Source of the DNA: Tsukamurella sp. 1534
GTDB taxonomy: Bacteria > Actinomycetota > Actinomycetes > Mycobacteriales > Mycobacteriaceae
Direction: 5' to 3'
Length of the DNA: 64,000 nucleotides
Assembly (NCBI RefSeq): GCF_000312385.1
Contig: NZ_HE997626.1
Coordinates: 1,456,572 to 1,520,571 of the forward strand
Shown here: piece after piece, positions 7,163 through 15,776 of the stretch
Layout: each line of letters opens with the position of its first letter
Numbering within the stretch: the first letter of the stretch is position 1
Notes under the pieces: generated by a model
What the model was told of the DNA's origin: nothing
The model's input: only the letters and a program-made list of their open reading frames with translations
The model's database searches: none
Translations under genes and position numbers: made by a program

Positions 7163-8806
7163 TCAGTCCTTGGGGAGCTCGCGCCGGACGATCTTGCCCG
7201 TGGGGTTGCGCGGCAGGTTCTCCAGGAACACCACGTCGCGCGGCACCTTGAAGCGGGCGAGGTTGGCACGCACGAAGTCCCGGATCTCGCCGGACAGGGC
7301 CTCGCTCGCCTCGTCCGAGGCGGGCGGGCCGTCGGCGGTCACCACGAACGCCCGCAGGCGCTGCCCGAACTCCGGGTCGGGGACGCCGATGACGGCGGCC
7401 TCGATGACGTCGTCGCGCGTGGCGAGCAGGTTCTCCACCTCGAGCGGGTACACGTTCTCGCCGCCGGAGACGATCATGTCGTCGTCGCGGCCGTCGATGT
7501 GCAGCAGTCCGTGCTCGTCCCAGTGGCCCATGTCGCCCGACGAGAGGTGCCCGTCGATGATCTGCTTGGTCTTGCCGTCGCTGTAGCCCTCGAACGGTGC
7601 ACCCGCGCGCACGAAGACCCGGCCGCGCCTGCCGGTGCCCTCCACCAGCCGATCGTTCTCGTCGTAGAGCCGGACGGTGGTCAGCACCGGGGGCTTACCC
7701 ACGGTCCCGGGCGCCGTGCGCAGGTCCTCCGGCTTCGCGACGGTCGCCACGGCGACCTCGGTGGAGCCGTACACGTTGTGCAGCACGTCGCCGAAGGTGT
7801 CCTGGAACCGCTCGGACAGCTCCGGCGAGACGGCGGAGCCGGCCACCACCACGGACTTCAGGCAGCTCGTGTCGTACTTCGCGAGCACGTCGGCGGGCAG
7901 GTTCAGCATGCGGGTCAGCATGGTGGGCACCGCGACCAGCATGTCGGCGCGGTTGTCGGCGATCAGCTTGAGCGTGTTCTCGGGGTCGAAGCGGCGCATC
8001 GTGACCGTCGTACAGCCCACCGACATCCCCGCGGACCACATGGCGAAGCCGGTGGAGTGGAAGATCGGCGACGCGATCACGATGGTGCCGCGGCGCCGGA
8101 ACGGGATGCGGTCCACGAGCATCGCCGTGGCGAGCGGCGGCACCTTGCTGCGGGCCGCGCCCTTGGGCAGGCCCGTGGTGCCCGACGTGAGGATGATGAA
8201 GCCGCCCTGCTTCTCCGGCGGCGGCACCCGCTTGGCGTCGCGGCCGGCGGCCAGCTGGTCGATGGTCTGCGCGCCGTCGGGCAGTTGGTCGGACTCGTCC
8301 ACCCAGGTGAGGTAGCGCGGCATGTCCTCGGGCAGCGCGTCCAGCAGGCCCGTGAACTCGCTGTCGTGGAACACCGCCTGCACCTTCTCGCGGGCGCAGA
8401 CCTCGGAGAACTGGGGCTTGGCGAAACCGGTGTTCATCATGGCCAGGCGCATCCCGGCGCGGGCCGCCGCGCTGATGATGAGCAGCAGACCGCGGTGGTC
8501 CCGGGCGAGCACGGCGATCACGTCGCCGGACTTGAGGCCGGACGCGCGGAGGCCGCGGGCCAGCGCGTTGGACTGCGCCTCGTACTGCGCGTAGGTCAGG
8601 CTGCCGCGCTCGTCGACGATGGCCACGCGGTCGGGGTTCTCCGCGGCGCCCTTGATGACGAGTGCCGCCTGCGGCCCGTACCGGCGGTTGTAGCCGAGGG
8701 CGCGGAGCGCGACGTCCGGACGAACCGGGTCCACGACCCGTCGCTGGAGCATGCGCAGCAGGGCGTGGCCCTGCGGAAGCAGATCGGAGACCAGGCTCGT
8801 TCCCAT
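7163..8806 (-). CDS. Fatty acyl-CoA/acyl-AMP ligase (FadD family)
   Basis: Activates a fatty acid to acyl-AMP and then acyl-CoA. The 547-residue protein has the AMP-binding core: ILTSGTTGLPKGAARS (phosphate loop), YGSTEVAVA in the middle, then SSGDMGHWDEHGLLHIDGR and DDMIVSGGENVYPLEVE, and the C-terminal PRNPTGKIVRREL with the conserved Lys. Length matches medium- to long-chain FadD12/FadD2-like enzymes. ATG 8806 is chosen over an in-frame TTG at 8854, because MGTSL fits the usual N terminus. It lies 69 bases after glfT1 on the same strand and might share its transcript. Chain-length preference is unknown. Confidence 0.92.
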   Translation of the reverse strand: MGTSLVSDLLPQGHALLRMLQRRVVDPVRPDVALRALGYNRRYGPQAALVIKGAAENPDRVAIVDERGSLTYAQYEAQSNALARGLRASGLKSGDVIAVLARDHRGLLLIISAAARAGMRLAMMNTGFAKPQFSEVCAREKVQAVFHDSEFTGLLDALPEDMPRYLTWVDESDQLPDGAQTIDQLAAGRDAKRVPPPEKQGGFIILTSGTTGLPKGAARSKVPPLATAMLVDRIPFRRRGTIVIASPIFHSTGFAMWSAGMSVGCTTVTMRRFDPENTLKLIADNRADMLVAVPTMLTRMLNLPADVLAKYDTSCLKSVVVAGSAVSPELSERFQDTFGDVLHNVYGSTEVAVATVAKPEDLRTAPGTVGKPPVLTTVRLYDENDRLVEGTGRRGRVFVRAGAPFEGYSDGKTKQIIDGHLSSGDMGHWDEHGLLHIDGRDDDMIVSGGENVYPLEVENLLATRDDVIEAAVIGVPDPEFGQRLRAFVVTADGPPASDEASEALSGEIRDFVRANLARFKVPRDVVFLENLPRNPTGKIVRRELPKD

Positions 8807-8875
8807 GCGGACGATGATAGGCGCACCGTCGTCCGTTTGTTGAGGGGCCTTCAATAAGAACCTGTGCCCGGAGGT

Positions 8876-9805
8876 TCAGGGGCGGGTGAAGTGCTCGTCC
8901 CTGCCCAGTTTGCGCAGCCGCAGCCACTCCTTGAAGCCCGCCACGTCGCGCTGCTGCACCAGGAAGAACCAGCCGAACCGGGCCCACTCCTGCGGGACCA
9001 GCTTGCGCATGCCGGGCTGGGACTGCAGGTAGCCGCGGTTGCGGTAGGTGAAGAAGCGCTTGGTCTCGTTGTCGGGGTACTGCGTGTGCATGCGCCCGCC
9101 GAGGATCGGCCGGAACTCGTCGGCGCCGTTGGGATGCAGGTAGGCGGTGGTGAGGCAGGTGCCGAACGGCAGCCCGGAGCGCACCAGGCGCCGGTGCACC
9201 TCCACCTCGTCGCCGCGGATGAACAGCCGCAGGTCGGGCACGCCGACCGCCGCGACGGTGTCCTTGTGCAGCAGCGCCCCGTTGAACAGGGAGGCGATAC
9301 CGGGCAGCAGGTCGTCCGACGGTGCGCTCGGGTCGATCAGCTCGGCCCGCTTACGCCGCCACACGAGACCGCGCCGCAACGGGAACGCGAGCGTCTCGGG
9401 ATCGTCGATGGTGGCCACCACGGGCGAGACCTCGGCGAGGCCGTGCCGCTGCGCGCAGTCCCGCAGCGTCGCGAGCACCTCGGGCCCCTCGGGGCGGCCG
9501 TCGTCGTCGGCGAGCCAGATCCAGTCGGCACCCATCGCGAGGGCGTGCAGCATGCCGAGCGCGAATCCTCCGGCGCCGCCCAGGTTGTACTTCGACGGCA
9601 GGTACACCGTCTCGACGGGCTGCCGGGCCACGAGCTCGGCCACCTCGGCCTGGTCGGCGTTGTCCACCACGACGATGGCGTCGACGGGGCGGCTCTGCGC
9701 GCTGAGGACCTCCAGCGATTTCGCGAGCAGCTCGGCGCGGTCGTGCGTGACGACGACGGCGACGATGCTCTCCGCGCGGGCGGCGCCTCCGCCGGCGTCA
9801 GGCAT
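8876..9805 (-). CDS. glfT1: Galactofuranosyltransferase GlfT1
   Basis: Adds the first galactofuranose residues to the rhamnosyl-GlcNAc-PP-polyprenol primer of mycobacterial cell-wall galactan. It is a 309-residue GT2-fold enzyme: AVVVTHDRAELLAKSLEVL opens the nucleotide-binding half, VDNAD and NLGGAGGFALGM follow, and WIWLADDDGRP contains the acidic metal/UDP-Galf motif. Size and gene context match M. tuberculosis Rv3782. It overlaps rfbE by eight bases and is the third gene of the rfbD-rfbE-glfT1 operon, so the enzyme that makes the lipid-linked chain and its exporter are produced together. Confidence 0.92.
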   Translation of the reverse strand: MPDAGGGAARAESIVAVVVTHDRAELLAKSLEVLSAQSRPVDAIVVVDNADQAEVAELVARQPVETVYLPSKYNLGGAGGFALGMLHALAMGADWIWLADDDGRPEGPEVLATLRDCAQRHGLAEVSPVVATIDDPETLAFPLRRGLVWRRKRAELIDPSAPSDDLLPGIASLFNGALLHKDTVAAVGVPDLRLFIRGDEVEVHRRLVRSGLPFGTCLTTAYLHPNGADEFRPILGGRMHTQYPDNETKRFFTYRNRGYLQSQPGMRKLVPQEWARFGWFFLVQQRDVAGFKEWLRLRKLGRDEHFTRP

Positions 9806-10601
9806 CCGCGTCGTCCTCGGCCTGGACCTTCTCGATCACCTTGCGCACCTGCTCGCCCGCCTCGGGGCCCTCGTAGGCGGTGACCACGGACTCGATGTCG
9901 CCCTCCTTGCGGACCTGGCCGTGGTCGATCCACATCGCCGTGTCGCAGAGCTGGGCGAGGAACTCGTTGGAGTGCGAGGCGAACACGAGGATGCCGGACC
10001 GCTCGACGAGCGCCTGCAGGCGCTTACGCGCCTTGCGCAGGAACTCGGCGTCGACGGCGCCGATGCCCTCGTCGAGCAGCAGGATCTCGGGATCGATCGA
10101 GGTGACCACGCCGAGGGCGATACGCACCCGCATGCCGGTCGAGTAGGTGCGCAGCGGCATCGTGAGGTAGTCGCCGAGCTCGGTGAACTCGGCGATGTCG
10201 TCGAGCTTCCGCTGCATCGACTTGCGGGTCTGCCCCAGGAACAGTCCGCGGATGATGATGTTCTCGAGGCCCGAGATCTCGGGGTCCATGCCCACGCCCA
10301 GGTCGAACACGGGCGCCACGCGGCCCTTGACCACGGCGGTGCCGCGAGTCGGCTCGTAGATGCCGGACAGCAGGCGTAGCAGCGTCGACTTGCCCGCGCC
10401 GTTGTGGCCCACCAGGCCCACCCGGTCGCCCTCGTCGAGGCTCATGGTGATGTTCCGGAGCGCCTCGACGACCACCACGTTGTCGTCGGCCATCACCTTG
10501 CCGCCGGCCGAGCCCATCACCGCGCGCTTGAGCGAGCGCGATTTCGCGTCGAACACCGGGAAGTCGACGCAGGCGTCCTGCGTACGGATCGAAACGCTCA
10601 T
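9798..10601 (-). CDS. rfbE: ABC transporter ATPase for galactan export (RfbE/Wzt)
   Basis: The 267-residue ATP-binding subunit of a polysaccharide ABC exporter. Walker A is GHNGAGKST (about residues 63-71), the signature region is YSTGMRVRIALGV, and Walker B is EILLLDEGIGAVD, followed by the switch His in ASHSNEF. It lacks the long C-terminal carbohydrate-binding domain of some Wzt proteins, like mycobacterial Rv3781, which is thought to flip lipid-linked galactan. It starts one base after the rfbD stop codon and overlaps glfT1 downstream, so the three proteins are coupled. Confidence 0.92.
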   Translation of the reverse strand: MSVSIRTQDACVDFPVFDAKSRSLKRAVMGSAGGKVMADDNVVVVEALRNITMSLDEGDRVGLVGHNGAGKSTLLRLLSGIYEPTRGTAVVKGRVAPVFDLGVGMDPEISGLENIIIRGLFLGQTRKSMQRKLDDIAEFTELGDYLTMPLRTYSTGMRVRIALGVVTSIDPEILLLDEGIGAVDAEFLRKARKRLQALVERSGILVFASHSNEFLAQLCDTAMWIDHGQVRKEGDIESVVTAYEGPEAGEQVRKVIEKVQAEDDADA

Positions 10602-10602
10602 C

Positions 10603-11460
10603 TCACACCCAATACGCGACTCGGGAACGGAACTGCTTCATCAGCACCAGCGTCACGGCGCAGCCGACCACGGTGCACCCGATCACCACGTACCAGTGCT
10701 GCGGGTCGAACGGCTTGCCCGTGAGCGGCCCCCGGACCAGCTCCAGGTAGTGGTACAGCGGGTTCAGCTTGACCAGCTGGGCGCGCTCGCTGTTGCCGCC
10801 GGGCACGGTCTCTAGCGTCCACACCACCGGCGTCACGTAGAACAGCAGCTGGGTGAGGGCCGTGAGCAGCGGCGCGATGTCGCGGAACCGGGTGGCCAGG
10901 ATGCCGAAGGACATCGACACCCAGACGCCCGTGATCGCGAGCATGGCGACGGCGGGGATCAGGCTGAGCTGCGTCCACGACCAGTGCTTCGGCGGGAAGA
11001 TCGCGAGCACGATCACCACGATGATCATGTTGTGGGCGAGGAACAGCATGTGCCGCCACACCAGTCGGTAGACGTGCACCGACAGCGGCGCGGGTAACTG
11101 TTTGATCAGGCCCTCGTTGGCGATGAACACCTCGGCGCCGTCGATGATCGAGCTCTGGATGAACGCCCACAGCACGAACCCGACGGTGAGCTGCGGCAGC
11201 AGCACCTTGACGTCGGCCTGGAGCAGCACGGACCACAGCAGCGCCAGCGCGCTGGCGGTGACGCCGGTGGCGATGGTGATCCAGAACGGGCCGATGACCG
11301 AGCGGCGGTAGCGCTGCTTGATGTCCTGCCAGCCCAGCTCGAGCCACAGCTCGCGGTGCACGGTGGCGCCGTCCACCAGGTCGCGGATCGCGCGCTGGAA
11401 GGAGCGCGAATCCGACTGCATGGACGCCGGCTGGGGGGCGGCGGGGCTATCGACGGGCAC
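10603..11460 (-). CDS. rfbD: ABC-2 type permease for galactan export (RfbD/Wzm)
   Basis: A 285-residue membrane subunit with six predicted helices, starting after a soluble N-terminal stretch of about 60 residues that contains LGWQDIKQRYRRSVIGPFW, the usual amphipathic entry of Wzm-type permeases. LFYVTPVVW and the following LNPLYHYLELVRGPL are typical of the family. It pairs with the ATPase encoded immediately downstream to move lipid-linked galactan across the plasma membrane, as inferred for Rv3783. The start GTG 11460 is supported by a TACCCT hexamer eight bases before it, which gives this operon a promoter separate from bpa. Confidence 0.92.
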   Translation of the reverse strand: MPVDSPAAPQPASMQSDSRSFQRAIRDLVDGATVHRELWLELGWQDIKQRYRRSVIGPFWITIATGVTASALALLWSVLLQADVKVLLPQLTVGFVLWAFIQSSIIDGAEVFIANEGLIKQLPAPLSVHVYRLVWRHMLFLAHNMIIVVIVLAIFPPKHWSWTQLSLIPAVAMLAITGVWVSMSFGILATRFRDIAPLLTALTQLLFYVTPVVWTLETVPGGNSERAQLVKLNPLYHYLELVRGPLTGKPFDPQHWYVVIGCTVVGCAVTLVLMKQFRSRVAYWV

Positions 11461-11468
11461 GATTGTGA

Positions 11469-11474
11469 AGGGTA
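11469..11474 (-). promoter_or_regulatory. -10 hexamer for the rfbD-rfbE-glfT1 operon
   Basis: On the minus strand TACCCT is followed by eight bases and then the GTG of rfbD. The spacing fits a leaderless transcript and separates this operon from bpa, which ends at 11518. Confidence 0.6.
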
Positions 11475-11517
11475 CCCGCCGCCACGGCGGCGTTCCGGGA
11501 GGTCGGCCTGCGGGCGG

Positions 11518-12036
11518 TCACAGGTATTGGCCGTGTCCGGTCTGCGACTCCGGGCCGGGGTTCATCGACGGCGGCAGCGCGCCCTGGCGCATCTGCTCCA
11601 GCTGGGCCCGGGCGGCCATCTGCTGCGCGAACAGGGCCGTCTGGATGCCGTGGAACAGGCCCTCGAGCCAACCGACCAGCTGGGCCTGCGCGATCCGCAG
11701 CTCGGCGTCCGACGGGTTCGAGTCCTCCGTGAACGGGAGCGCGAGCCGTTCCAGCTCGGCCTGCAGATCGGGGGAGAGCCCGTCCTCGAGCTCCTTGATC
11801 GAGGATTGGTGGATCTCCTTCAGGCGCGCCCGGCTGGCCTCGTCGAGAGGAGCGGCGCGGACCTCCTCCAGGAGCTGCTTGATCATGGTGCCGATCCGCA
11901 TCACCTTCGCGGGCTGCTCCACCATGGTGTGCAGCTCGTCGGCGCCGGATTCGGGCTGCTCGCCGTCGGCCTGTCCGTCGCCGGTCGTGCCCGCTCCCAC
12001 GGCGGGGATGATCTCCACCTCGTTGCGATCGCTCAT
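11518..12036 (-). CDS. bpa: Bacterial proteasome activator Bpa (Rv3780-like)
   Basis: Bpa forms a ring that opens the 20S proteasome gate without ATP and feeds it unfolded proteins. The 172-residue protein matches it in length. It has a disordered acidic N terminus (MSDRNEVEIIPAVG) and a helical bundle that includes KVMRIGTMIKQLLEEVR and AQAQLVGWLEGLFHGIQTAL. The last residues are GQYL, the tail that docks in the proteasome alpha-ring pockets. ATG 12036 is preferred over longer readings because it matches the family N terminus. It lies before rfbD as in mycobacteria, although the functions are unrelated. A proteasome is therefore expected elsewhere in this genome. Confidence 0.93.
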   Translation of the reverse strand: MSDRNEVEIIPAVGAGTTGDGQADGEQPESGADELHTMVEQPAKVMRIGTMIKQLLEEVRAAPLDEASRARLKEIHQSSIKELEDGLSPDLQAELERLALPFTEDSNPSDAELRIAQAQLVGWLEGLFHGIQTALFAQQMAARAQLEQMRQGALPPSMNPGPESQTGHGQYL

Positions 12037-12092
12037 AGCACCATTCTGGCAGCAGGACGCGGGCGGTCGGTCGACTGATGGGCGTCCGGGTG

Positions 12093-12098
12093 TAATCT
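12093..12098 (+). promoter_or_regulatory. -10 hexamer for the class V aminotransferase gene
   Basis: TAATCT ends eight bases before GTG 12107, consistent with a leaderless start. Confidence 0.6.
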
Positions 12099-12106
12099 GC
12101 GACGCA

Positions 12107-13363
12107 GTGAACGCGTTCTCGGTCGGCCAGAGTGCACCCGGTCGGGCCTCAACGTCGGTTGCCGTTTCGGCGTTCGACGTAGCCCGAGTCCGGGGGCTTT
12201 TCCCTGCCCTGGGAGACGGGTGGATCCACTTCGACACGCAGGCGGGAGCCCAGATCCCCGGCGCTGTCTCCTCGGCGGTCGCGAATGCATTTCGCGGATT
12301 CGTAAGTAACCCCGGCGGAGTCTATGCTGCGGCCGCACACACCCGGGGCATCGTCAACGCCGCGCGGGTCGCGGTATCGGACCTGGTCAACGGGAAACCC
12401 GAAGGCGTCGTGCTGGGCCCCAGCCGCGAACAACTGCTCAATTCGCTCGCGGAATCGCTGAGCGCCCGGCTCGGGCTCGGCTCCGAGGTCGTCCTCTGCC
12501 GGCTCGACGACGAGGCGAACCAGGTGCCGTGGCTCCGGGTCGCGGACCGCGGCGGCGCCCACGTCCGGTGGGCCGAGGCGGACATCGAGACGGGCGAGGT
12601 ACCGGGCTGGCAGTTCGAGGAGCTCGTCTCCCCGGCGACGTCCGTCGTCGCCGTCACCCTGGCCTCGTCGACCATCGGGACGGTCGTCGACGTGGCGGCC
12701 GCGGCGCAGGCGGCGCACCGCGTGGGCGCGCTCCTGGTCGTGGACGCGACCAGCGCCGCCCCCTACGAGCTCCTCGACATCGAGCGCCTCGGCGCCGACG
12801 TGATGGTGGTCAGCGCGAATCGGTGGGGCGGCCCGCAGGTGGCCGCGATGGCCTTCCGGGACCCGTCGGTGTTCGCCCGGATGCGGGCGGTGAACCCGGA
12901 CCCCTTCGCCGCGGGCCCGGAGCGGCTGGAGGTGGGTGAGCACCAGTACGCCATGCTCGCCGGCCTGATCGCCTCGATCGATCACCTCGCCGGGCTCGAC
13001 GAATCGTCCGTGGGTACCCGACGGGATCGTTTGGAGCAGTCGATGTTCGGCCTGCGCCAGTACCAGCAGCGGCTGCTGTTCTACTTGCTCAACTCGCTCG
13101 CGTCCACGCCGCAGGTGGCGATCATCGGGCGGGCCGAGCGCAGGATCCCCACGGTGTCCTTCACCATGCCGGGGGTCCCCGCCGCCAAGGCGGCGAAGCG
13201 CTTGGCGGACAACGGCGTCTGCGCGCTGTCCAACGTGCCCAGCCAGTTCTTCGCCGGCCTCGGCGTGCCCGAGTACGGGGGCGCCGTCACCGTCGGGCTC
13301 GGTCAGTACTCCACGCCGTACGACGTGGATCAGCTGATCCGGGCGCTCGCCTCGCTCGGGTAG
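12107..13363 (+). CDS. Cysteine desulfurase-like class V aminotransferase (Rv3778c-like)
   Basis: A 418-residue PLP enzyme of the class V family. WIHFDTQAGAQIP near residue 50 is the usual opening, VVDATSAAPYELLDIE provides the Asp that holds the PLP pyridine nitrogen, and MVVSANRWGGPQVAAMAF should carry the PLP site. In canonical members the Schiff-base Lys lies in a SxHK(x) motif; here the matching segment reads SANRWGGP, so an Arg stands near the Lys position. That could mean a changed or absent transaminase activity. The order bpa, divergent aminotransferase, matches mycobacteria. GTG 12107 is chosen from the TAATCT hexamer. The true substrate is unknown. Confidence 0.8.
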   Translation: MNAFSVGQSAPGRASTSVAVSAFDVARVRGLFPALGDGWIHFDTQAGAQIPGAVSSAVANAFRGFVSNPGGVYAAAAHTRGIVNAARVAVSDLVNGKPEGVVLGPSREQLLNSLAESLSARLGLGSEVVLCRLDDEANQVPWLRVADRGGAHVRWAEADIETGEVPGWQFEELVSPATSVVAVTLASSTIGTVVDVAAAAQAAHRVGALLVVDATSAAPYELLDIERLGADVMVVSANRWGGPQVAAMAFRDPSVFARMRAVNPDPFAAGPERLEVGEHQYAMLAGLIASIDHLAGLDESSVGTRRDRLEQSMFGLRQYQQRLLFYLLNSLASTPQVAIIGRAERRIPTVSFTMPGVPAAKAAKRLADNGVCALSNVPSQFFAGLGVPEYGGAVTVGLGQYSTPYDVDQLIRALASLG

Positions 13364-13367
13364 GCGC

Positions 13368-14012
13368 GTGGACTATTCGATGGTGCCGGCGGCGTTCGGT
13401 GCCGGAATCATCGCCGGGCTCGGTGCGACGGTGCCCATCGGCGCCATGGGCGTGATGCTCCTGCGCGAGGGCACCGAGCGCGGGTGGCGGCACGGCACGC
13501 CCGCCGCGATGGGCGTGGGGTTCGCCGATTTCGTGTTCTGCGTGGTGGCGCTCGCCGCCGGATCCGTGGTGGCACCGCTCATCACGGCCTGGGGCAAGTG
13601 GCCGGCCGCGGTGGGCGGCGTGCTGCTGCTGGTGGTCGCGGCGCTCACGCTGCGCCGGGCCTATCGGGGCAAGCCCCCGGCGCCCAGGCCCGACGGTCCG
13701 CGGGCCGCCGCCGCGCACGGCATCGCGCGGGCGTCGATGTTCTTCGGGCTCACCATCGTCAACCCGATGCCGCTGCTGTATTTCATGGCGATCTCTGTGG
13801 GACTGGGTGATTCGCTGCACCAGCGGCCGGTGGCCGGGGTGTTCGCCATCGGCGTGGGCATCGCGTCGTTCGGTTGGTGCGTGGTGCTCGTCGCGATCGG
13901 CGCGGCGCTGCGGGCGCGGTCGACGGACAGGATGCAGAAGACGCTCTCGGTGATCGGCGGCCTCATCGTGGCGGTGTGCGGAGTGATCCTGATCCTCGCC
14001 GCGGTGCTGTAG
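13368..14012 (+). CDS. LysE-family exporter, second copy
   Basis: A 214-residue LysE/RhtB-type membrane protein with about six helices. GLGATVPIGAMGVMLL holds the family's conserved N-terminal glycine/proline segment, and GLTIVNPMPLLYFMAI the Asn-Pro of the fourth helix, as in the copy at 5430-6041. The helices after LVAIGAALRARS complete the fold. It starts at a GTG four bases after the aminotransferase stop, so the pair forms an operon; export of an amino-acid-like product of that enzyme is possible but unproven. Confidence 0.85.
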   Translation: MDYSMVPAAFGAGIIAGLGATVPIGAMGVMLLREGTERGWRHGTPAAMGVGFADFVFCVVALAAGSVVAPLITAWGKWPAAVGGVLLLVVAALTLRRAYRGKPPAPRPDGPRAAAAHGIARASMFFGLTIVNPMPLLYFMAISVGLGDSLHQRPVAGVFAIGVGIASFGWCVVLVAIGAALRARSTDRMQKTLSVIGGLIVAVCGVILILAAVL

Positions 14013-14016
14013 GTCG

Positions 14017-14784
14017 TCAGTCGGCGCGCAGCAAGTCGAGGACGCCCGGGCGGAGCAGATCGGCGATCCGGTCCCACGGGACCAGGACGGAGACGAAGTC
14101 GCCGGCGGCGTGCGGCACGCCGATGTAGAACTCCAGTCCCGTCGCCGTCGGGAGCCAGTGGTCGAGGATCCGGTCGTCGTCGACGTCCCTCGGGTCCAGG
14201 CGCTTACTGGAATCGGACTCCGGCAACAGTTTCCGGATCCGGTCGAGCGCGGCGGCCCGGTCTCGGTACAGGTCGTCGACGGTGACCGGCTGCGCCGTCC
14301 CGGTCGCGATGACGACGGTGCCGAGGTTCTGGTTCGGATGCGCGGCGCCTTTGCTGTACCAGAGCACTACGAGCCGCCCGGCGATCGCGCCCGCACCGAT
14401 GCGGGTGACGCCGCTCCGGTGGCCTCCGGGGAGAGCGCCGTCGTCGACGGAGGTCTCCGGCGACGGCTGTGGCATGCCGGCGAGCGAGGCGCGCATGGCG
14501 GAGTTGAAGCGGTTCGTCACCGCGGGGTCGCCGCCGCGGAGCTGCGGCAGGGTGAGTACGCGGCCCGGTCCCGCGCCGGGAGACGAGACGGGCGACGGTG
14601 AGTACCCGTGCGCGGGCCCGGCGAGTGGACCTGCGGGCGCCGGGGCCGAGGAAGGTGTCGCGGTTGCGGATCCGGTCGCCGGCGCGGGTGACGGGGTGCT
14701 GATGGCGGACGGTTCGGTTGCACCGGTGTCGCAGGCGCAGAGGAGGAGCGCCACCGCCGTGAAGGCCGCGGCGCCGCGCCTCAC
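14017..14784 (-). CDS. Putative lipoprotein with RsiV/DUF3298-like C-terminal domain
   Basis: A 255-residue secreted protein. The N terminus RRGAAAFTAVALLLCACDTG is a lipoprotein signal with the probable acylated Cys near residue 18, though Cys at the -2 position is unusual. A Pro/Ser/Thr/Ala-rich linker of about 60 residues follows. The C-terminal part (VTVDDLYRDRAAALDRIRKL, then LPTATGLEFYIGVPHAAG and VLVPWDRIADLL) resembles the DUF3298/RsiV fold found in surface proteins. Its GTG overlaps the stop of the upstream gene by four bases, so the two are coupled. Role unknown; outer face of the plasma membrane is expected. Confidence 0.7.
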   Translation of the reverse strand: MRRGAAAFTAVALLLCACDTGATEPSAISTPSPAPATGSATATPSSAPAPAGPLAGPAHGYSPSPVSSPGAGPGRVLTLPQLRGGDPAVTNRFNSAMRASLAGMPQPSPETSVDDGALPGGHRSGVTRIGAGAIAGRLVVLWYSKGAAHPNQNLGTVVIATGTAQPVTVDDLYRDRAAALDRIRKLLPESDSSKRLDPRDVDDDRILDHWLPTATGLEFYIGVPHAAGDFVSVLVPWDRIADLLRPGVLDLLRAD

Positions 14785-15776
14785 GCGAGGTCTCCGACGG
14801 CCGCGTGGTACTCCGCGGATTCGAAGAACGGGGCGATCCGCCTGCGCAGCAACGCGTCCAGGGTGCCGCGGTCGTCGAGGGTGGCGATCACCGGCGGACC
14901 GAACCGGAGCGCCTCTTCGATCATGTCCTCGCGGCCCACCCCGAGCTCGGCGAGCAGCTCGTACAGCGAGGTGTCGCCGTACTTGTCGAAGACGTGGTCG
15001 ATGCCCTCGTCGAGCAGGGCGCGGAAGTAGTCGGTGTCGCGGAAGGTGCGCCAGAATTCGAAGATGAGTACCACGAAGTCCTCGATGTCGGCGTCGGTGA
15101 CCACGTCGCGGTAGGCGGCGAGCGACTTCTGCCGGTTGCGGCGCCACACGTCGCGCACCGTCTCGGCCAGGGAGTCGTCGCCCTCGGCGGTGGCGCGCCG
15201 CAGGACGGCGCCGATGCCGCGCCGGGCGGCCTCGTCGGCGCGCTCGCCGATCGCGGGGAGCGCAGGCCCGAGGGCCTTGGCGGCGGCGCCGAACACGGTA
15301 CGGGTCACCGCGTTCCGGGCGACTGCCTGGGCCGCGTCGTCGGCGGCGGAGGAGGCCGCGGCGTGCAGCACCGAGGTCACCGCGTCGGCGGTCGCGGGGC
15401 TCTCGCCGAGCACGTGGATCAGCCGCTGCGTGGCCTCCATCTGCATGACGGCGGTGAGCAGGTCGTCGAAACTGCGTGTGTCCACCACATCGGCGAGGCG
15501 CGTGGTGTCGTTGACCGAGTGCCGGTAGAGGCGACCCGCGATCTCGCCCACCAGTTCCGGGATGGCGCCCTCCACGGGGACCTGCACGGCGTACTTCGCC
15601 GCGACGGCCTTGATCATGTCCGGGGTCACGGCCTCGGCGAGGGTGATCCGCGACGCCTCGGCGAGCGCGTGATCCACCTCGTCGATCACGAGGGAGTGGT
15701 ACTCCGTATCGCGCAGTTGGCGTTTGGCGAACTCGACCTGGGCGTCGAGGAGGCGGGAGGCGAGATCGTCGCTCAT
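14781..15776 (-). CDS. Helical protein of unknown function
   Basis: I do not recognise this 331-residue protein. It is largely alpha-helical and rich in Ala, Asp and Glu, with no clear signal peptide. A weakly hydrophobic Ala-rich stretch near 150-185 (AVTRTVFGAAAKALGPALPA) might associate with the membrane. It starts MSDDLASRLLDAQVEFAKRQ. It is the middle gene of a coupled trio: it overlaps the quinone oxidoreductase by four bases upstream and the lipoprotein by four bases downstream, so all three are probably made together. No catalytic motif was found. Confidence 0.75.
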   Translation of the reverse strand: MSDDLASRLLDAQVEFAKRQLRDTEYHSLVIDEVDHALAEASRITLAEAVTPDMIKAVAAKYAVQVPVEGAIPELVGEIAGRLYRHSVNDTTRLADVVDTRSFDDLLTAVMQMEATQRLIHVLGESPATADAVTSVLHAAASSAADDAAQAVARNAVTRTVFGAAAKALGPALPAIGERADEAARRGIGAVLRRATAEGDDSLAETVRDVWRRNRQKSLAAYRDVVTDADIEDFVVLIFEFWRTFRDTDYFRALLDEGIDHVFDKYGDTSLYELLAELGVGREDMIEEALRFGPPVIATLDDRGTLDALLRRRIAPFFESAEYHAAVGDLA

